The translations under genes and the position numbers were made by a program. Positions 1 to 8,372 of a stretch of 64,000 nucleotides of DNA are shown here, piece by piece (position 1 is the first letter of the stretch; every line of letters starts with the position of its first letter). Source of the DNA: Acidithiobacillus sp. HP-2 (GTDB lineage: Bacteria > Pseudomonadota > Gammaproteobacteria > Acidithiobacillales > Acidithiobacillaceae). The notes under the pieces are model-generated. The model worked only from the letters and a program-made list of their open reading frames with translations. It searched no databases and was not told the origin of the DNA. Location of the stretch: NCBI RefSeq assembly GCF_015100155.1, contig NZ_JACKZA010000004.1, positions 124,001-188,000 of the forward strand, in the 5' to 3' direction.

Positions 1-357
1 GTGGATATCAAAGTACAGGGGCCAGGCGCCGTTAAAGCCTTTGAAGAAGGGAAGGCCAATTACTTCATGAAACGCGGACAACTCAACTTCAGTTGCGCGA
101 CCTGTCATGTGGCTTATGCTGGTAAGTATCTGCGAGCCCAGATTATTTCTCCATTGTTGGGCCAAAGTGCGCATTATCCGACTTATCGGGCCGCTTGGGG
201 AGCAGTCAATACCTTTGAAAAACGTTTCCAGGGCTGTGACAAAAAAGTGGGTGCGATGCCGCAAAAACTGGAAAGCGTCAATTATCGCAATCTGGAATAT
301 TTTATGTCCTACATCAGTAATGGCATCAAAATCAATGTGCCTGGTTACCGCCCTTGA
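1..357 (+). CDS. soxA: Sulfur-oxidation c-type cytochrome SoxA, C-terminal part (truncated by window start)
   Basis: SoxA is the cytochrome subunit of the periplasmic SoxAX complex, which joins thiosulfate to the SoxY carrier. The visible 118 residues hold a haem motif CATCH (residues 32-36) and a later single cysteine in RFQGCDKK (Cys79), placed as the axial cysteine ligand of SoxA haems. The C-terminus YISNGIKINVPGYRP is also SoxA-like. The GTG at base 1 is only where the window opens; the signal peptide and N-terminal domain lie upstream. The gene is followed after 68 bp by resC, an order known from Acidithiobacillus sox clusters. The family call is strong; whether a soxX lies upstream cannot be seen. 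Confidence 0.85.
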   Translation: MDIKVQGPGAVKAFEEGKANYFMKRGQLNFSCATCHVAYAGKYLRAQIISPLLGQSAHYPTYRAAWGAVNTFEKRFQGCDKKVGAMPQKLESVNYRNLEYFMSYISNGIKINVPGYRP

Positions 358-425
358 TAACTCATTTAATGTGAATGGATGCTGAACGATCAGGTTAATC
401 TGTCAGCATCTGCAGGAGTATATAT

Positions 426-1607
426 ATGTCTACCGAAAGCTCTGAAATCCGACACCTACTGACCTTTGGTGGTATGCGTGCTGAAGGACGTCTTGCCGCT
501 CAGTTATGGGCAGCTTTTCTGACCATCGGTGCTTTTTTGGTCTGGTATTTGTTTCGGGCCGATTTTTGGATGTGGCAGTTTATTGTTTTGGGTCTGTGGT
601 ATGTGGGCCTGATGTGGTTTGGAATCCGCTGGCCGGCCTTCAGAATCCTGTTTTTGACCGTTATAGGGATTGCGGCGATTGGTGTGGCGCTTTATCAGTC
701 AGGATACACAGCCGCAAATAATGCGCTGCTGTATTATGTGCTCCAAAGTAACGCCATGTTTTACTGGATGAGTGGGGCGATACTGATCAGCGCCATAGGA
801 TATTATCGTTATTTATTCAGCGGTAATCAATCGGCTGGGGACTGGGGGCATCGTTTTGCCTGGATTACTGTAGCTCTGGGTTTTGCGGGCCTCGCCATTC
901 GTTGGCAGCAGACTTACGTCGGTCATCCCTCCTGGGGACATATTCCGGTAACCAACATGTACGATGCGATGGTTCTCTTGTGTACGACTACGACCCTTTT
1001 TTACCTGTATTACGAAGGCCAGAGTAAAAATCGGGGGCTGGGTGCTTTTGCCATGCCGATGATTCTTGTTGCCGATATTTTTCTGGTCTGGGTGGGTGTC
1101 GCCTATCATCAGAATCAGATTCAGCCCGTGATTCCGGCGTTGCAGAGCTTCTGGATAAAACTGCATGTTCCCTGTGAATTTGTTGCCTATGCCAATTTTT
1201 ATCTGGCCGCCATGGTGGGTGTTGCTTATTTGTTGAGAGATCGGGCGGAACGTACCGGAAATGCTTTGGTGCGGCGTCTTCCGGACTTGAACCGGCTGGA
1301 ACGCATTATGGGTTCCATGGTGATGTTCGGGTTTCTCTTTTTCACGGCAGGCACCATTCTCGGCGCCGTGTGGGCCGCCAAAGCCTGGGGCGGTTTTTGG
1401 TCCTGGGATCCCAAGGAAACCTGGGCCTTGATTGTCTGGTTGAATTACGCGGCTTATTTGCATATGCGCAGTAACAAGTCTTTTGGGCAACATAACAAGG
1501 GACGCAAACTGGCTTGGTGGGCGGCTATCAGTCTGGTCACGGTCACGTTCTGCTTTATTGGTGTGGATCTTTTCCTGGGCGGGCTTCATTCTTACGCCAA
1601 GCTGTAA
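426..1607 (+). CDS. resC: Cytochrome c biogenesis protein ResC/CcsA (CcsB-type haem handling protein)
   Basis: A polytopic membrane protein of 393 residues that with ResB forms the system II machine exporting haem and ligating it to apocytochromes c outside the membrane. The tryptophan-rich WWD signature is seen at residues 321-336 (WGGFWSWDPKETWALI), preceded by conserved histidine regions (around His167 and His247) and several hydrophobic segments. AGGAG lies 7 nt before the ATG. It follows soxA, as in Acidithiobacillus sox loci, so its likely clients are the Sox cytochromes. The reverse strand carries a long open frame (813-1631) that is a shadow. Confidence 0.92.
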   Translation: MSTESSEIRHLLTFGGMRAEGRLAAQLWAAFLTIGAFLVWYLFRADFWMWQFIVLGLWYVGLMWFGIRWPAFRILFLTVIGIAAIGVALYQSGYTAANNALLYYVLQSNAMFYWMSGAILISAIGYYRYLFSGNQSAGDWGHRFAWITVALGFAGLAIRWQQTYVGHPSWGHIPVTNMYDAMVLLCTTTTLFYLYYEGQSKNRGLGAFAMPMILVADIFLVWVGVAYHQNQIQPVIPALQSFWIKLHVPCEFVAYANFYLAAMVGVAYLLRDRAERTGNALVRRLPDLNRLERIMGSMVMFGFLFFTAGTILGAVWAAKAWGGFWSWDPKETWALIVWLNYAAYLHMRSNKSFGQHNKGRKLAWWAAISLVTVTFCFIGVDLFLGGLHSYAKL

Positions 1608-1901
1608 GGTATTGTGGTTTATGTTGGACATCGCTCCGGTCGGCGTTGCCTAATGGTTTGTTAATGATTTTAAAAGACTAAATGCTTCAGTATAGGGGTT
1701 CTAAAAAATAACTATATTATTATAATAATATATACTGCTTATTCTACATTCATATATTCACAATCCTATTAAAAAATTTATTGTTGTTATCAGGGAATGC
1801 ATAAGCTATAAACTAGATAACAGTATCTCATGTGGATGAATAATATTTCATTCCAAAAGCGATGATACTGCGTAATAGCTCTGATAAAAAGAGGTGTCGA
1901 T
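1608..1901. other. AT-rich intergenic region with a perfect 20-bp AT palindrome
   Basis: A 294-bp stretch without a convincing gene between resC and hdeD. It is much more AT-rich than its surroundings. A perfect palindrome of 10-nt arms made only of A and T lies at 1713-1732, roughly 170 bp before hdeD. AGAGG precedes the hdeD ATG. No tRNA, no GC-rich terminator hairpin with a T-run and no ORF with a ribosome site were seen. It probably carries the hdeD promoter and the end of the sox transcript. Confidence 0.5.
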
Positions 1902-2519
1902 ATGAATTCACAAGCATTAACGCAGCCAGCCCGCCTGACCCTGTTCTCCTGGCCATTACTCGCCGCACGGGGTGCTGCCGCCTTATTATTTGTAATTGCA
2001 TCACTGATTGATTTTGGTGATACCATGAATTTGCTGGTTTGGTTTTTTGCCATTTATGTGTTTTTTGATGGGGGTTACTCTGCCATTCGTCTTGCCCAGA
2101 AAGGGAGTGGCGCCTGTCCAAAAGTGCTGATTGCCATTAAGGCCGTCATTGGGATTGCGGCTGGTATCGCGGTCATAGTTCTTTCACAGGGTGCCAGTTT
2201 GTTACCTACATTACTGACCATTTTTGCCTGGGTGGCGATCGTCGGGGTGATTGAAGGCATCTGGGTACTGCGTAACGTGCGCAATAAAGAAGCGGTGATG
2301 ATTATTGGTTCTACGGCTTATCTGGCCCTGGCCGTTGCCCTGCAATTCATCTTTGCGCTGGCGCCGGATGCCGGTCCTTCCGTGTACAACTGGATCATTA
2401 TCGGGTTCTCAGCCGCATTTGCTGCAGCCATGTTTGGTATGGCCTGGGCCATGCGTCGTAACCTTCTGAAGATGGGTGGTGGTACATCATCCTCTTCTGC
2501 ACAGGCTCATTCTGCCTGA
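1902..2519 (+). CDS. hdeD: HdeD family acid-resistance membrane protein (DUF308)
   Basis: A 205-residue protein made almost entirely of hydrophobic helices, about six segments, with the DUF308 layout: a short loop around YVFFDGGYSAIRLAQK, a central glycine/valine-rich pair of helices, then IEGIWVLRNVRNKEA and a final helix pair ending in a basic Ala/Ser-rich tail. E. coli HdeD protects dense cultures against acid, and the family is common in acidophiles. AGAGG lies ahead of the ATG. It stands alone between the sox end and the Rrf2 gene. Family assignment is good; the exact function in this organism is inferred. Confidence 0.8.
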   Translation: MNSQALTQPARLTLFSWPLLAARGAAALLFVIASLIDFGDTMNLLVWFFAIYVFFDGGYSAIRLAQKGSGACPKVLIAIKAVIGIAAGIAVIVLSQGASLLPTLLTIFAWVAIVGVIEGIWVLRNVRNKEAVMIIGSTAYLALAVALQFIFALAPDAGPSVYNWIIIGFSAAFAAAMFGMAWAMRRNLLKMGGGTSSSSAQAHSA

Positions 2520-2529
2520 ATTAACCAGC

Positions 2530-2612
2530 ACTGCAGAAAACAATCCGTCATTTCTGCAGTAGTTTGATGAACGTCATCAAGAGCTGCACTGTAACAAGTG
2601 TGGCTCTTGTTA
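2530..2612. promoter_or_regulatory. Three consecutive inverted repeats upstream of the Rrf2 regulator gene
   Basis: Three perfect inverted repeats follow one another in 83 bp. The first has 10-nt arms ACTGCAGAAA at 2530-2539 and 2551-2560. The second has 7-nt arms TTGATGA at 2564-2570 and 2574-2580. The third has 7-nt arms TAACAAG at 2592-2598 and 2606-2612. They sit between hdeD and the Rrf2-type regulator, 26 bp before its start. None is followed by a convincing T-run, so operators (perhaps for autoregulation) are more likely than terminators. Confidence 0.45.
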
Positions 2613-2637
2613 TATGTAAAAAAATAGGGGAAGACCC

Positions 2638-3063
2638 ATGGTATTGAGCAAAGCCACCGAACAGGCCCTGCGCGGCCTGATATATATTGCCGCACAACAG
2701 CGCGGAGAGCCGGTACTGAGTCGTGAAATCGCTGATTATCTCGGGGTTCCCGTTCAGTGTATTACCAAAATCATGCGGAGCCTCGCCAAGCGCGGATTTC
2801 TGGGATCGGTAAAAGGCCGGGGAGGAGGGTTTTTGCTGCTTCCAGCAGCTGAGTCCCTGAATATTATGGATGTGGTTGAGGCTGTTGAGGGGCATCCTTT
2901 ATCGCCACATTGTGTTTTGGGTTTGAAGGTGTGTGCGGATGAAACGGCCTGCCCTTTGCACCGCCAGTGGACGGACTTGCGTCGTCAGGAAATGGACTGG
3001 TTACGTACCCAGACCATTTGTGAGTTGGCAAAAATGACCTTTTCCAAGATGCAGGTGGCTTAA
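2638..3063 (+). CDS. Rrf2 family transcriptional regulator with three-cysteine cluster
   Basis: A 141-residue winged-helix regulator. The N-terminal helix-turn-helix is seen in MVLSKATEQALRGLIYIA and the following VLSREIADYLGVPVQCITKI. The wing GRGGGFLLL is typical of Rrf2 proteins. Cysteines near residues 92, 99 and 105 (CVLGLKVCADETACPLH) match the three-cysteine pattern that binds an iron-sulfur cluster in IscR, NsrR and RsrR. It therefore probably senses NO, redox state or Fe-S supply. The start follows a weak AGGGGAAG ribosome site. Its targets are unknown; the inverted repeats just upstream are candidate autoregulatory sites. Confidence 0.85.
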   Translation: MVLSKATEQALRGLIYIAAQQRGEPVLSREIADYLGVPVQCITKIMRSLAKRGFLGSVKGRGGGFLLLPAAESLNIMDVVEAVEGHPLSPHCVLGLKVCADETACPLHRQWTDLRRQEMDWLRTQTICELAKMTFSKMQVA

Positions 3064-3091
3064 TGCCAAAGCGGAAACGGCTTGAGCAAAT

Positions 3092-3296
3092 GATCCTAAA
3101 AATGGCAGTTGCCGTGGGTGCTTTGCAGCGACTTTTGTTTCGAGCCGTTGTTGTTCTTGGCGAAATCCTGCGCCCGTCAGGAGAGCTGTTTGAGCCCGTA
3201 GGGCGAGTTCTCTCCTGACAGCAGGATGAGCCTTAGAACAACAGGCGAGGAACAACGGAGCAAAAAGCACCCACGGCAACTGCCGTTTTTAAGATC
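3092..3296. repeat. Palindromic intergenic element, copy 1 (multi-stem structure, unknown family)
   Basis: A 205-bp element filling the gap between the convergent Rrf2 and NFACT genes and touching the NFACT stop codon. Outer arms 3092-3124 and 3264-3296 are inverted repeats; 21 nt pair perfectly (3104-3124 with 3264-3284). Inside are CCGTTGTT/AACAACGG and GTTGTTC/GAACAAC, then a core hairpin: ATCCTGC and GTCAGGAGAG at 3165-3185 pair with CTCTCCTGAC and GCAGGAT at 3210-3227, capped by GCCC-gta-GGGC. A second copy at 17836-18035 keeps the core but has different, still complementary, outer arms. TTTTT follows the stem on both strands, so a bidirectional terminator is one possibility. Confidence 0.85.
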
Positions 3297-4842
3297 ACCC
3301 CTCATCGTGCGCGTCGCGGCGTACCCGAATAGTCTGAAAATGGCGGTAAATAACCTGACCCGGTCCAGCGCCGGGCTTACGTTGCACATGCCGGACTTCT
3401 GTCCAGTCCACTTCGGCACTGAATGCCCGTGACTGACTGTGTTGCAAGGCCAGGCGGGCAGCCGCTGCAATAACCTGTTCCGGGACCAGGGTACTGGTGT
3501 TTTCCCGGCGAAGAATCACATGACTTCCGCCCAGGTCCTGCACATGAAACCAGATATCCCAGTCTTTGGCGAAACGAAAGGTGAGGCGATCATTTTCCCG
3601 TGCATTATTTCCCCAAAAAATATCGAATCCCGCAATCATCGTGTGGTGAAAGGGCTCTGCCAACCCGCGCGCGCTTCGCTCCTGGTCCTTATGTCGAACG
3701 GGTGCATTTTGCGTTTGCGGAAGTCTCTGCGTCAGGAGGAGTGCCTCCTGTCCCCTGGACAGCAATTCGTCGAGCAGCTTTTCACTGTCCTGCAGGCGCT
3801 GCTGAATTTTCTGAACGGCACGTTGGCTGCGCAAGGCTTTCTGCATGTATTTCTGGGCTTGCTGGTGCAGCGACTTGCCTGGTGTGACAGCGATTTCCAG
3901 TATCCTGCCATCCCCATGGGTATGATCAGTAGCCTGAATGCTGGCGACTCGGGCGATGGCGTCCGGTACCGCAAACAGGGCAAAGGCCAATGTCCGATAG
4001 TATTCTGGGGCTTCCCATTGTTGCAGATCGTGACGCATTTTCTGGATGCGTTGGTGCAGGCGGTTTTTTTCTATGGCGAGTGCATGTTCCGCTGGCGATG
4101 GGGCCTGGGTAAGGGGGGAGGCAGGGAGTTGCAGGGCAACATCCGGGGATAAGGCCTGCATGGGCGGCCCGTCCGGCAAGCGCAGGGGATAAAGCAGATT
4201 TTGCCCCGCTTCGGTTTTTGCCTGCCACCAGGAGCTGGTAGCTGAACGCGCAGCCCATTGTTCCTGAATGAATGCTTGTGTTGCAGGGCTGCCGGGGCGA
4301 TAGCGCGGTGCCATACACTGTAACCAGATGGTCGGATCAGACCGGGATTCTTCAAAAGGACGGGCAGATTCTGGTGGATGGTAAACAATTCCCGGTAGAA
4401 AGCGGGGCACAGCAGGTCCATCAAGACTATCCCAACGCCAGGCCCAGCGAATTTGTTCCTGGGCATCCAGCAGGGCCAGATTGCCGCGCCCTCCGAAACA
4501 CTCGGCAATGAGACTGAGCTGATCTACCCGCTTGCTGATATGTATTCGGCTGAAGTCCAGGCGCACAATCCGGTCAGCCCAGGGAACGGCAATCCGTTCT
4601 ATCCGAAAGCTTTTGAGCCGCTGCTGAAGAAGGTTGCTCCAATGGCCCTGTTGTTCCTCTGGTGCTGCACTTTCCGGTGCCAGCCAGAGCCCCAGCGGTG
4701 TACGCTGAACCATGCAGGCCAAGGTCTGCTTGCCCGTGTGCAAGTGGAGGCCACCTGCTGCCGCACTGATTTTATGAATGCTTTGTCCTGCCAGCTGTTG
4801 CTGGAAAAATTGCGCAGCGGCGGCCAGTTGCAGTGTATCCAT
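3295..4842 (-). CDS. rqcH: NFACT family protein (RqcH/Rqc2/FbpA homologue)
   Basis: About 515 residues with an NFACT-N like N-terminal domain, a central helical coiled-coil part (roughly residues 260-400), and an NFACT-R domain near the C-terminus with DIWFHVQDLGGSHVIL. Bacterial RqcH binds stalled 50S-peptidyl-tRNA and adds alanine tails that mark unfinished chains for degradation. The start is placed at the ATG at 4842 (MDTLQLAAA), 11 bp after the sat-cysC stop; the open frame runs further upstream but that part lies inside sat-cysC and looks unlike the family. It is probably co-transcribed with sat-cysC. Its stop touches the palindromic element at 3092-3296. Confidence 0.8.
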   Translation of the reverse strand: MDTLQLAAAAQFFQQQLAGQSIHKISAAAGGLHLHTGKQTLACMVQRTPLGLWLAPESAAPEEQQGHWSNLLQQRLKSFRIERIAVPWADRIVRLDFSRIHISKRVDQLSLIAECFGGRGNLALLDAQEQIRWAWRWDSLDGPAVPRFLPGIVYHPPESARPFEESRSDPTIWLQCMAPRYRPGSPATQAFIQEQWAARSATSSWWQAKTEAGQNLLYPLRLPDGPPMQALSPDVALQLPASPLTQAPSPAEHALAIEKNRLHQRIQKMRHDLQQWEAPEYYRTLAFALFAVPDAIARVASIQATDHTHGDGRILEIAVTPGKSLHQQAQKYMQKALRSQRAVQKIQQRLQDSEKLLDELLSRGQEALLLTQRLPQTQNAPVRHKDQERSARGLAEPFHHTMIAGFDIFWGNNARENDRLTFRFAKDWDIWFHVQDLGGSHVILRRENTSTLVPEQVIAAAARLALQHSQSRAFSAEVDWTEVRHVQRKPGAGPGQVIYRHFQTIRVRRDAHDEG

Positions 4843-4853
4843 GGAGAGCGAAT

Positions 4854-6509
4854 TCAGCGGTCGGCTGCGGGGTCGCTTACGGCTCCCGAGCGGTGCAGCA
4901 AATCCATCAGGCATGCCAGGGCTGCTGCAGGCTCCTGCTGGGCGTGATTCACTACGCAATCCGGGTGTTCGGGTTCTTCGTAGGGATCATCTACGCCCGT
5001 AAATCCTTTGATTTCTCCGCGCAAAGCTTTGGCGTAAAGCCCTTTAGGGTCGCGTTCGGCACAGAGCGCCAAGGGTGTCGCTACATGTACCTCCAGAAAA
5101 AGTCCGCCCGCTTCTTCCACCAGGCGTCGGGCTTCGGCACGTGCCTGTCGATAAGGAGAAATGGCTGCTACCACCGCAATGCCGCCGTGACGTGCGACCA
5201 GACTGGCCACAAAACCAATACGGCGGATATTTTCATCGCGATCGTCGCGACTGAAGCTTAAGCCCTTGGACAGAAAACGGCGGATAATATCGCCGTCGAG
5301 CATGGTTACCGCACGTTCATCCTCCGCTTCGAGCTGTCGCACCAACATCCCCGCCAGCGTACTTTTGCCACTGGCGGAAAGGCCCGTAAACCAGATGACC
5401 AGCCCGCGTCGATCCGCGCCACGATAAGCCTGACGCAAAATTCTGATCACCTCCGGGGGGGAAAACCATTCGGGAATCTCTTCACGGTTGGCGAGCTTGC
5501 GGCGTAATTCGGTACCCGAGATGCCTGCCAGGGCTTCGCCATTGGCTTCGCTGACCGGGACATATTGCTGCCGGGTAGGGGAATAGGCGAATTCCGGAAG
5601 GAATATGCCGGAAATACCCATTTCCTGTGCGTGCCGGGCAAACAGTTCCTGGGCAGCAAAAGTGGGATAAAACAGGCCACCAACCGGCGCGCCAGGGTCT
5701 GCATGGCCCCGCCCGATAATGAAGTGGGTCGCACCAAAATTGCGCCGGATCAGAGCGTGCCACAGAGCTTCCCGAGGCCCAGCCATCCGCATGGCCAAGG
5801 GCAGGGGGGAAAGCAGTGCCCGCCCCTGCGGATAATGATCCAGAACGGCGCGATACACCCGCATGCGATAGGCGGCCTCTATGTCTCCGGGTTTGGTGGG
5901 CCCGATGGCGGGGTGCAGCAAGAGTTTGGCACCGGTTCCGGCCTGTTCAAGACCGGCCCGGGTGACGGCAATGTGGGCATGGTGCAGAGGATTGCGGGTC
6001 TGGAAGGCAACCACCGGATGCTGTTCCGTCCACTGTGCGCGCAACTGCGCGGGAGTCTGATATTCTGGCGGAAATTCTACCGCTGCAGCACGGCTGAGCG
6101 TCTGGGCATCCCAAGGTGTGACAGCACCTCCCACATACCAGGAACCCCGGCCAAACAGTTCTGCTACCCCGGGATGGTTTCTGTCCGCGCTGCCGTAAAC
6201 CGCCTCGGCCTCCAGTTTTTTGTCTGGTTGATAACACTCCGAGACCGTCAAGGCGGCGAGTGGTGTGCCGTCGCTGCGTTCCAGGCGCAAACGGTCACCC
6301 GCGCGCAAAGTAGTGCCCAGCGCATCCTCTACATCCAGCACGACGGGAATGGGCCAGAGTGTCCCATCCTGAAGGCGCATATTTTCCACCACCGATTGCC
6401 AGTTGGCCTGATCCAAAAAGCCTTTCAGTGGTGCAAAAGCTCCCGTCAGGAGCAACTCAAGATCACAACGCTGGCGCAGCGTCAGTACGTGTACGGCATC
6501 ATTTTTCAT
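4854..6509 (-). CDS. sat/cysC: Bifunctional sulfate adenylyltransferase / adenylylsulfate kinase
   Basis: A 551-residue fusion. The N-terminal ATP sulfurylase domain carries QTRNPLHHAH (residues 170-179, the HxxH nucleotide motif) and GRGHADPG (around 267-273). The C-terminal APS kinase has a P-loop GLSASGKS (376-383), LDGD near 404 and SRDDRDENIRRIGF. ATP sulfurylase makes APS from sulfate, or ATP and sulfate from APS in sulfur oxidisers; the kinase makes PAPS. Both active sites look intact, so the protein may serve assimilation, or link to cytoplasmic sulfite oxidation. It lies 10 bp downstream of the apt gene and ahead of the NFACT gene on the same strand. Confidence 0.93.
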   Translation of the reverse strand: MKNDAVHVLTLRQRCDLELLLTGAFAPLKGFLDQANWQSVVENMRLQDGTLWPIPVVLDVEDALGTTLRAGDRLRLERSDGTPLAALTVSECYQPDKKLEAEAVYGSADRNHPGVAELFGRGSWYVGGAVTPWDAQTLSRAAAVEFPPEYQTPAQLRAQWTEQHPVVAFQTRNPLHHAHIAVTRAGLEQAGTGAKLLLHPAIGPTKPGDIEAAYRMRVYRAVLDHYPQGRALLSPLPLAMRMAGPREALWHALIRRNFGATHFIIGRGHADPGAPVGGLFYPTFAAQELFARHAQEMGISGIFLPEFAYSPTRQQYVPVSEANGEALAGISGTELRRKLANREEIPEWFSPPEVIRILRQAYRGADRRGLVIWFTGLSASGKSTLAGMLVRQLEAEDERAVTMLDGDIIRRFLSKGLSFSRDDRDENIRRIGFVASLVARHGGIAVVAAISPYRQARAEARRLVEEAGGLFLEVHVATPLALCAERDPKGLYAKALRGEIKGFTGVDDPYEEPEHPDCVVNHAQQEPAAALACLMDLLHRSGAVSDPAADR

Positions 6510-6519
6510 GGGAATGTGT

Positions 6520-7089
6520 TCAGGCGCTTAGTGGAAAAACGGGCAGGTGGGCCAGAGCGATGACTTCTGCCCATTGCTCTGCATTGCCCTCGGTGCAAAT
6601 GGCGGCGACGACAGCGACTTCGGCTTCAGCCTGAGCCATTAGCGTGCGCATGGCCGCCAAAGTAGAGCCGGTACTCACCACATCATCCACCAGGGCTACC
6701 TGCCTGCCCTGAATCGCCGCGCGGTCCTTGGCATCCAGATACAGGGTCTGGGTTTTGCCGGTGGTAATGGACAGTGTCTCGGTCGATAACGCCTCACCCA
6801 TGTAGGATTTGTAATTTTTGCGAAGCACCACATAGGGGCGACCGCTATGCACGGACAGTGCATAAGCCAGTGGAATGCTCTTGGCTTCTGCGGTGACAAT
6901 CACATCAAAATCAATATCCGCCATGCGCTGTTGAAGGGCGGCAGCCGCAGCTTCGGTGAGCTCGGTATCACCAAGAATATTGAGGACAGCAATGGCTAAA
7001 TCCGGCTGTACCTTGAACAGGGGAAGGTGACGCTGTACCCCATTAATATTGAGAAGATGGCTGTTGGAATGGGAATCTGTGGGGTTCAT
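6520..7089 (-). CDS. apt: Adenine phosphoribosyltransferase family protein
   Basis: A 189-residue type I phosphoribosyltransferase. The PRPP-binding loop is VALVDDVVSTGSTLAAM, and the family strand-loop segments around FDVIVTAEAKSIPLAYALS and PYVVLRKNYKSYMGE match adenine/xanthine phosphoribosyltransferases. It would salvage a purine base with PRPP to give the nucleotide. The N-terminus (about 20 residues) is polar and less conserved. It is followed 10 bp later by sat-cysC and preceded, after 71 bp, by jetD on the same strand, so it may be transcribed with either. The exact base specificity cannot be read from the sequence. Confidence 0.82.
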   Translation of the reverse strand: MNPTDSHSNSHLLNINGVQRHLPLFKVQPDLAIAVLNILGDTELTEAAAAALQQRMADIDFDVIVTAEAKSIPLAYALSVHSGRPYVVLRKNYKSYMGEALSTETLSITTGKTQTLYLDAKDRAAIQGRQVALVDDVVSTGSTLAAMRTLMAQAEAEVAVVAAICTEGNAEQWAEVIALAHLPVFPLSA

Positions 7090-7160
7090 GAATGCTCCTT
7101 TTGCGACATTTTGCCACAGGGGGAGGGGGGTGGGTAGTTGGTAGGATGATCAGGCTAAGA

Positions 7161-8372
7161 TTAACTGGGGGAAGTGTCAGGATTGGGCGTGGTCATGTCA
7201 TCCAGCTGTTGAAGGTGGTCAGTCAGCCACTGGAAACCGATGTGTTCCTGTTCCAATCTGAGTCCAGGGCGAATGTGCGCGTCGCGCAGGTCATCGTAGA
7301 GGGATTGCTCTGCGCTTGTGAGTCGGTGCAGGTCAATCCGCAAGGGCTTGTCCTCACAGCCCCACAAGGCAGCGTGGGCATCCAGCGTGGCCCTGTCCAT
7401 CAGGAAAGAATCCACATGGTCAAAGTGGCCGCGAAGCTGATCCAGAATGCCAAAACCATGGGTGTCAATATCTCCCCAATAATGGATTTTGCATTTGTTA
7501 AGCCAATGACTACGAGCCAGTGCATCCCAACCATAACCTGCACCAAAAATCACGATGGCATGATGCATTGGTGGGAAGACCAGGAAGTTGGTCTCATTTT
7601 CCGTAATGAATACCCGCTGCACAGCGAGATCCAGGCGACTGAAGCTGTCCGCATCCAGCGTCACATCGGGTGATGACGAACCGGGCAAAAGACAAATATT
7701 GGGGTCCAGCACGCGAAAGCGAATGCGCGTCGGTTTTTCCAGGAAGCCATAGCGGGCGGCGAACTGGCTGATTCCGGTTTTGCTGGCGTCCACCACATTT
7801 GTCGGTAAGGCCAGGTCGAGTAACTCGGTGAGCACTCCGCGATGATTTTCGATGAATTTGCTGTGTACGCCTGGTAAATCCACCTGCCGCAAGTAGATGC
7901 CCGGGCGGGGATGTTCGACCAGCCAGGTCAGCACTGCCAACAGTCGGGGCCAATCGCTGGACAGCGCCAGCGCCTGGAGAGGACGTCTTTCCAGCCAGGG
8001 CAGCAAGGCGGGATGGGTTTGCCGGGTGACGGAAACCTGCTCCATAAAGCGGTCCCAATCTTTGCGCTTGCCCAGGCAATTCAGGGCATCTTCCAATGTC
8101 TCGACCCACACGCTAGCTGGCAGGTTCTGCGTGCCCTGAACGTGATGGCGAAGCGCCTGCCACTCCACCCGCACGAATTTGGTCGATGCCAATTCGGTGG
8201 CCCAGGCGCGCACTGCCTCAAAATGATTGGTGATGTCCGCCGAGTTGGGGGTCTTGAGAGCCAGGCGTAAAGGAAAACGCTCCCTGCCGGTCACTGCGTC
8301 CCGCAACAGTTCTCCGCGTTCCCAGAGCCGCATCAACTGCTTTTTCAATTGCTGCGGGTCAGTCCAGGTCAC
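7161..8372 (-). CDS. jetD: Wadjet anti-plasmid system protein JetD (DUF3322/DUF2220, Toprim nuclease)
   Basis: A 403-residue protein with an N-terminal DUF3322-like part and a C-terminal DUF2220 Toprim domain. The acidic motif [18 protein letters not shown] shows the DxDxxG pattern of the Toprim metal site. In Wadjet, JetD is the subunit that cuts plasmid DNA after the JetABC condensin complex has extruded and sized the circle. The ATG overlaps the jetC stop by 4 nt (ATGA), so translation is coupled. It is the last of four jet genes; apt follows after 71 bp. Confidence 0.9.
   Translation of the reverse strand: MTWTDPQQLKKQLMRLWERGELLRDAVTGRERFPLRLALKTPNSADITNHFEAVRAWATELASTKFVRVEWQALRHHVQGTQNLPASVWVETLEDALNCLGKRKDWDRFMEQVSVTRQTHPALLPWLERRPLQALALSSDWPRLLAVLTWLVEHPRPGIYLRQVDLPGVHSKFIENHRGVLTELLDLALPTNVVDASKTGISQFAARYGFLEKPTRIRFRVLDPNICLLPGSSSPDVTLDADSFSRLDLAVQRVFITENETNFLVFPPMHHAIVIFGAGYGWDALARSHWLNKCKIHYWGDIDTHGFGILDQLRGHFDHVDSFLMDRATLDAHAALWGCEDKPLRIDLHRLTSAEQSLYDDLRDAHIRPGLRLEQEHIGFQWLTDHLQQLDDMTTPNPDTSPS

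Noticed and set aside
813-1631. A 272-codon minus-strand frame opposite resC
   Set aside because: Polar, low-complexity product and antisense to a clearly coding membrane protein.
5565-6563. A 332-codon plus-strand frame opposite sat-cysC
   Set aside because: The opposite strand holds complete ATP sulfurylase motifs, so this is a shadow.
7090-7160. A direct repeat of the tRNA-Ala 3' end near jetD that would mark an integrated island
   Set aside because: GGGGGAGGGGGG and GTAGGATGATC only loosely resemble the tRNA end; no stretch above about seven matching bases, and no integrase.
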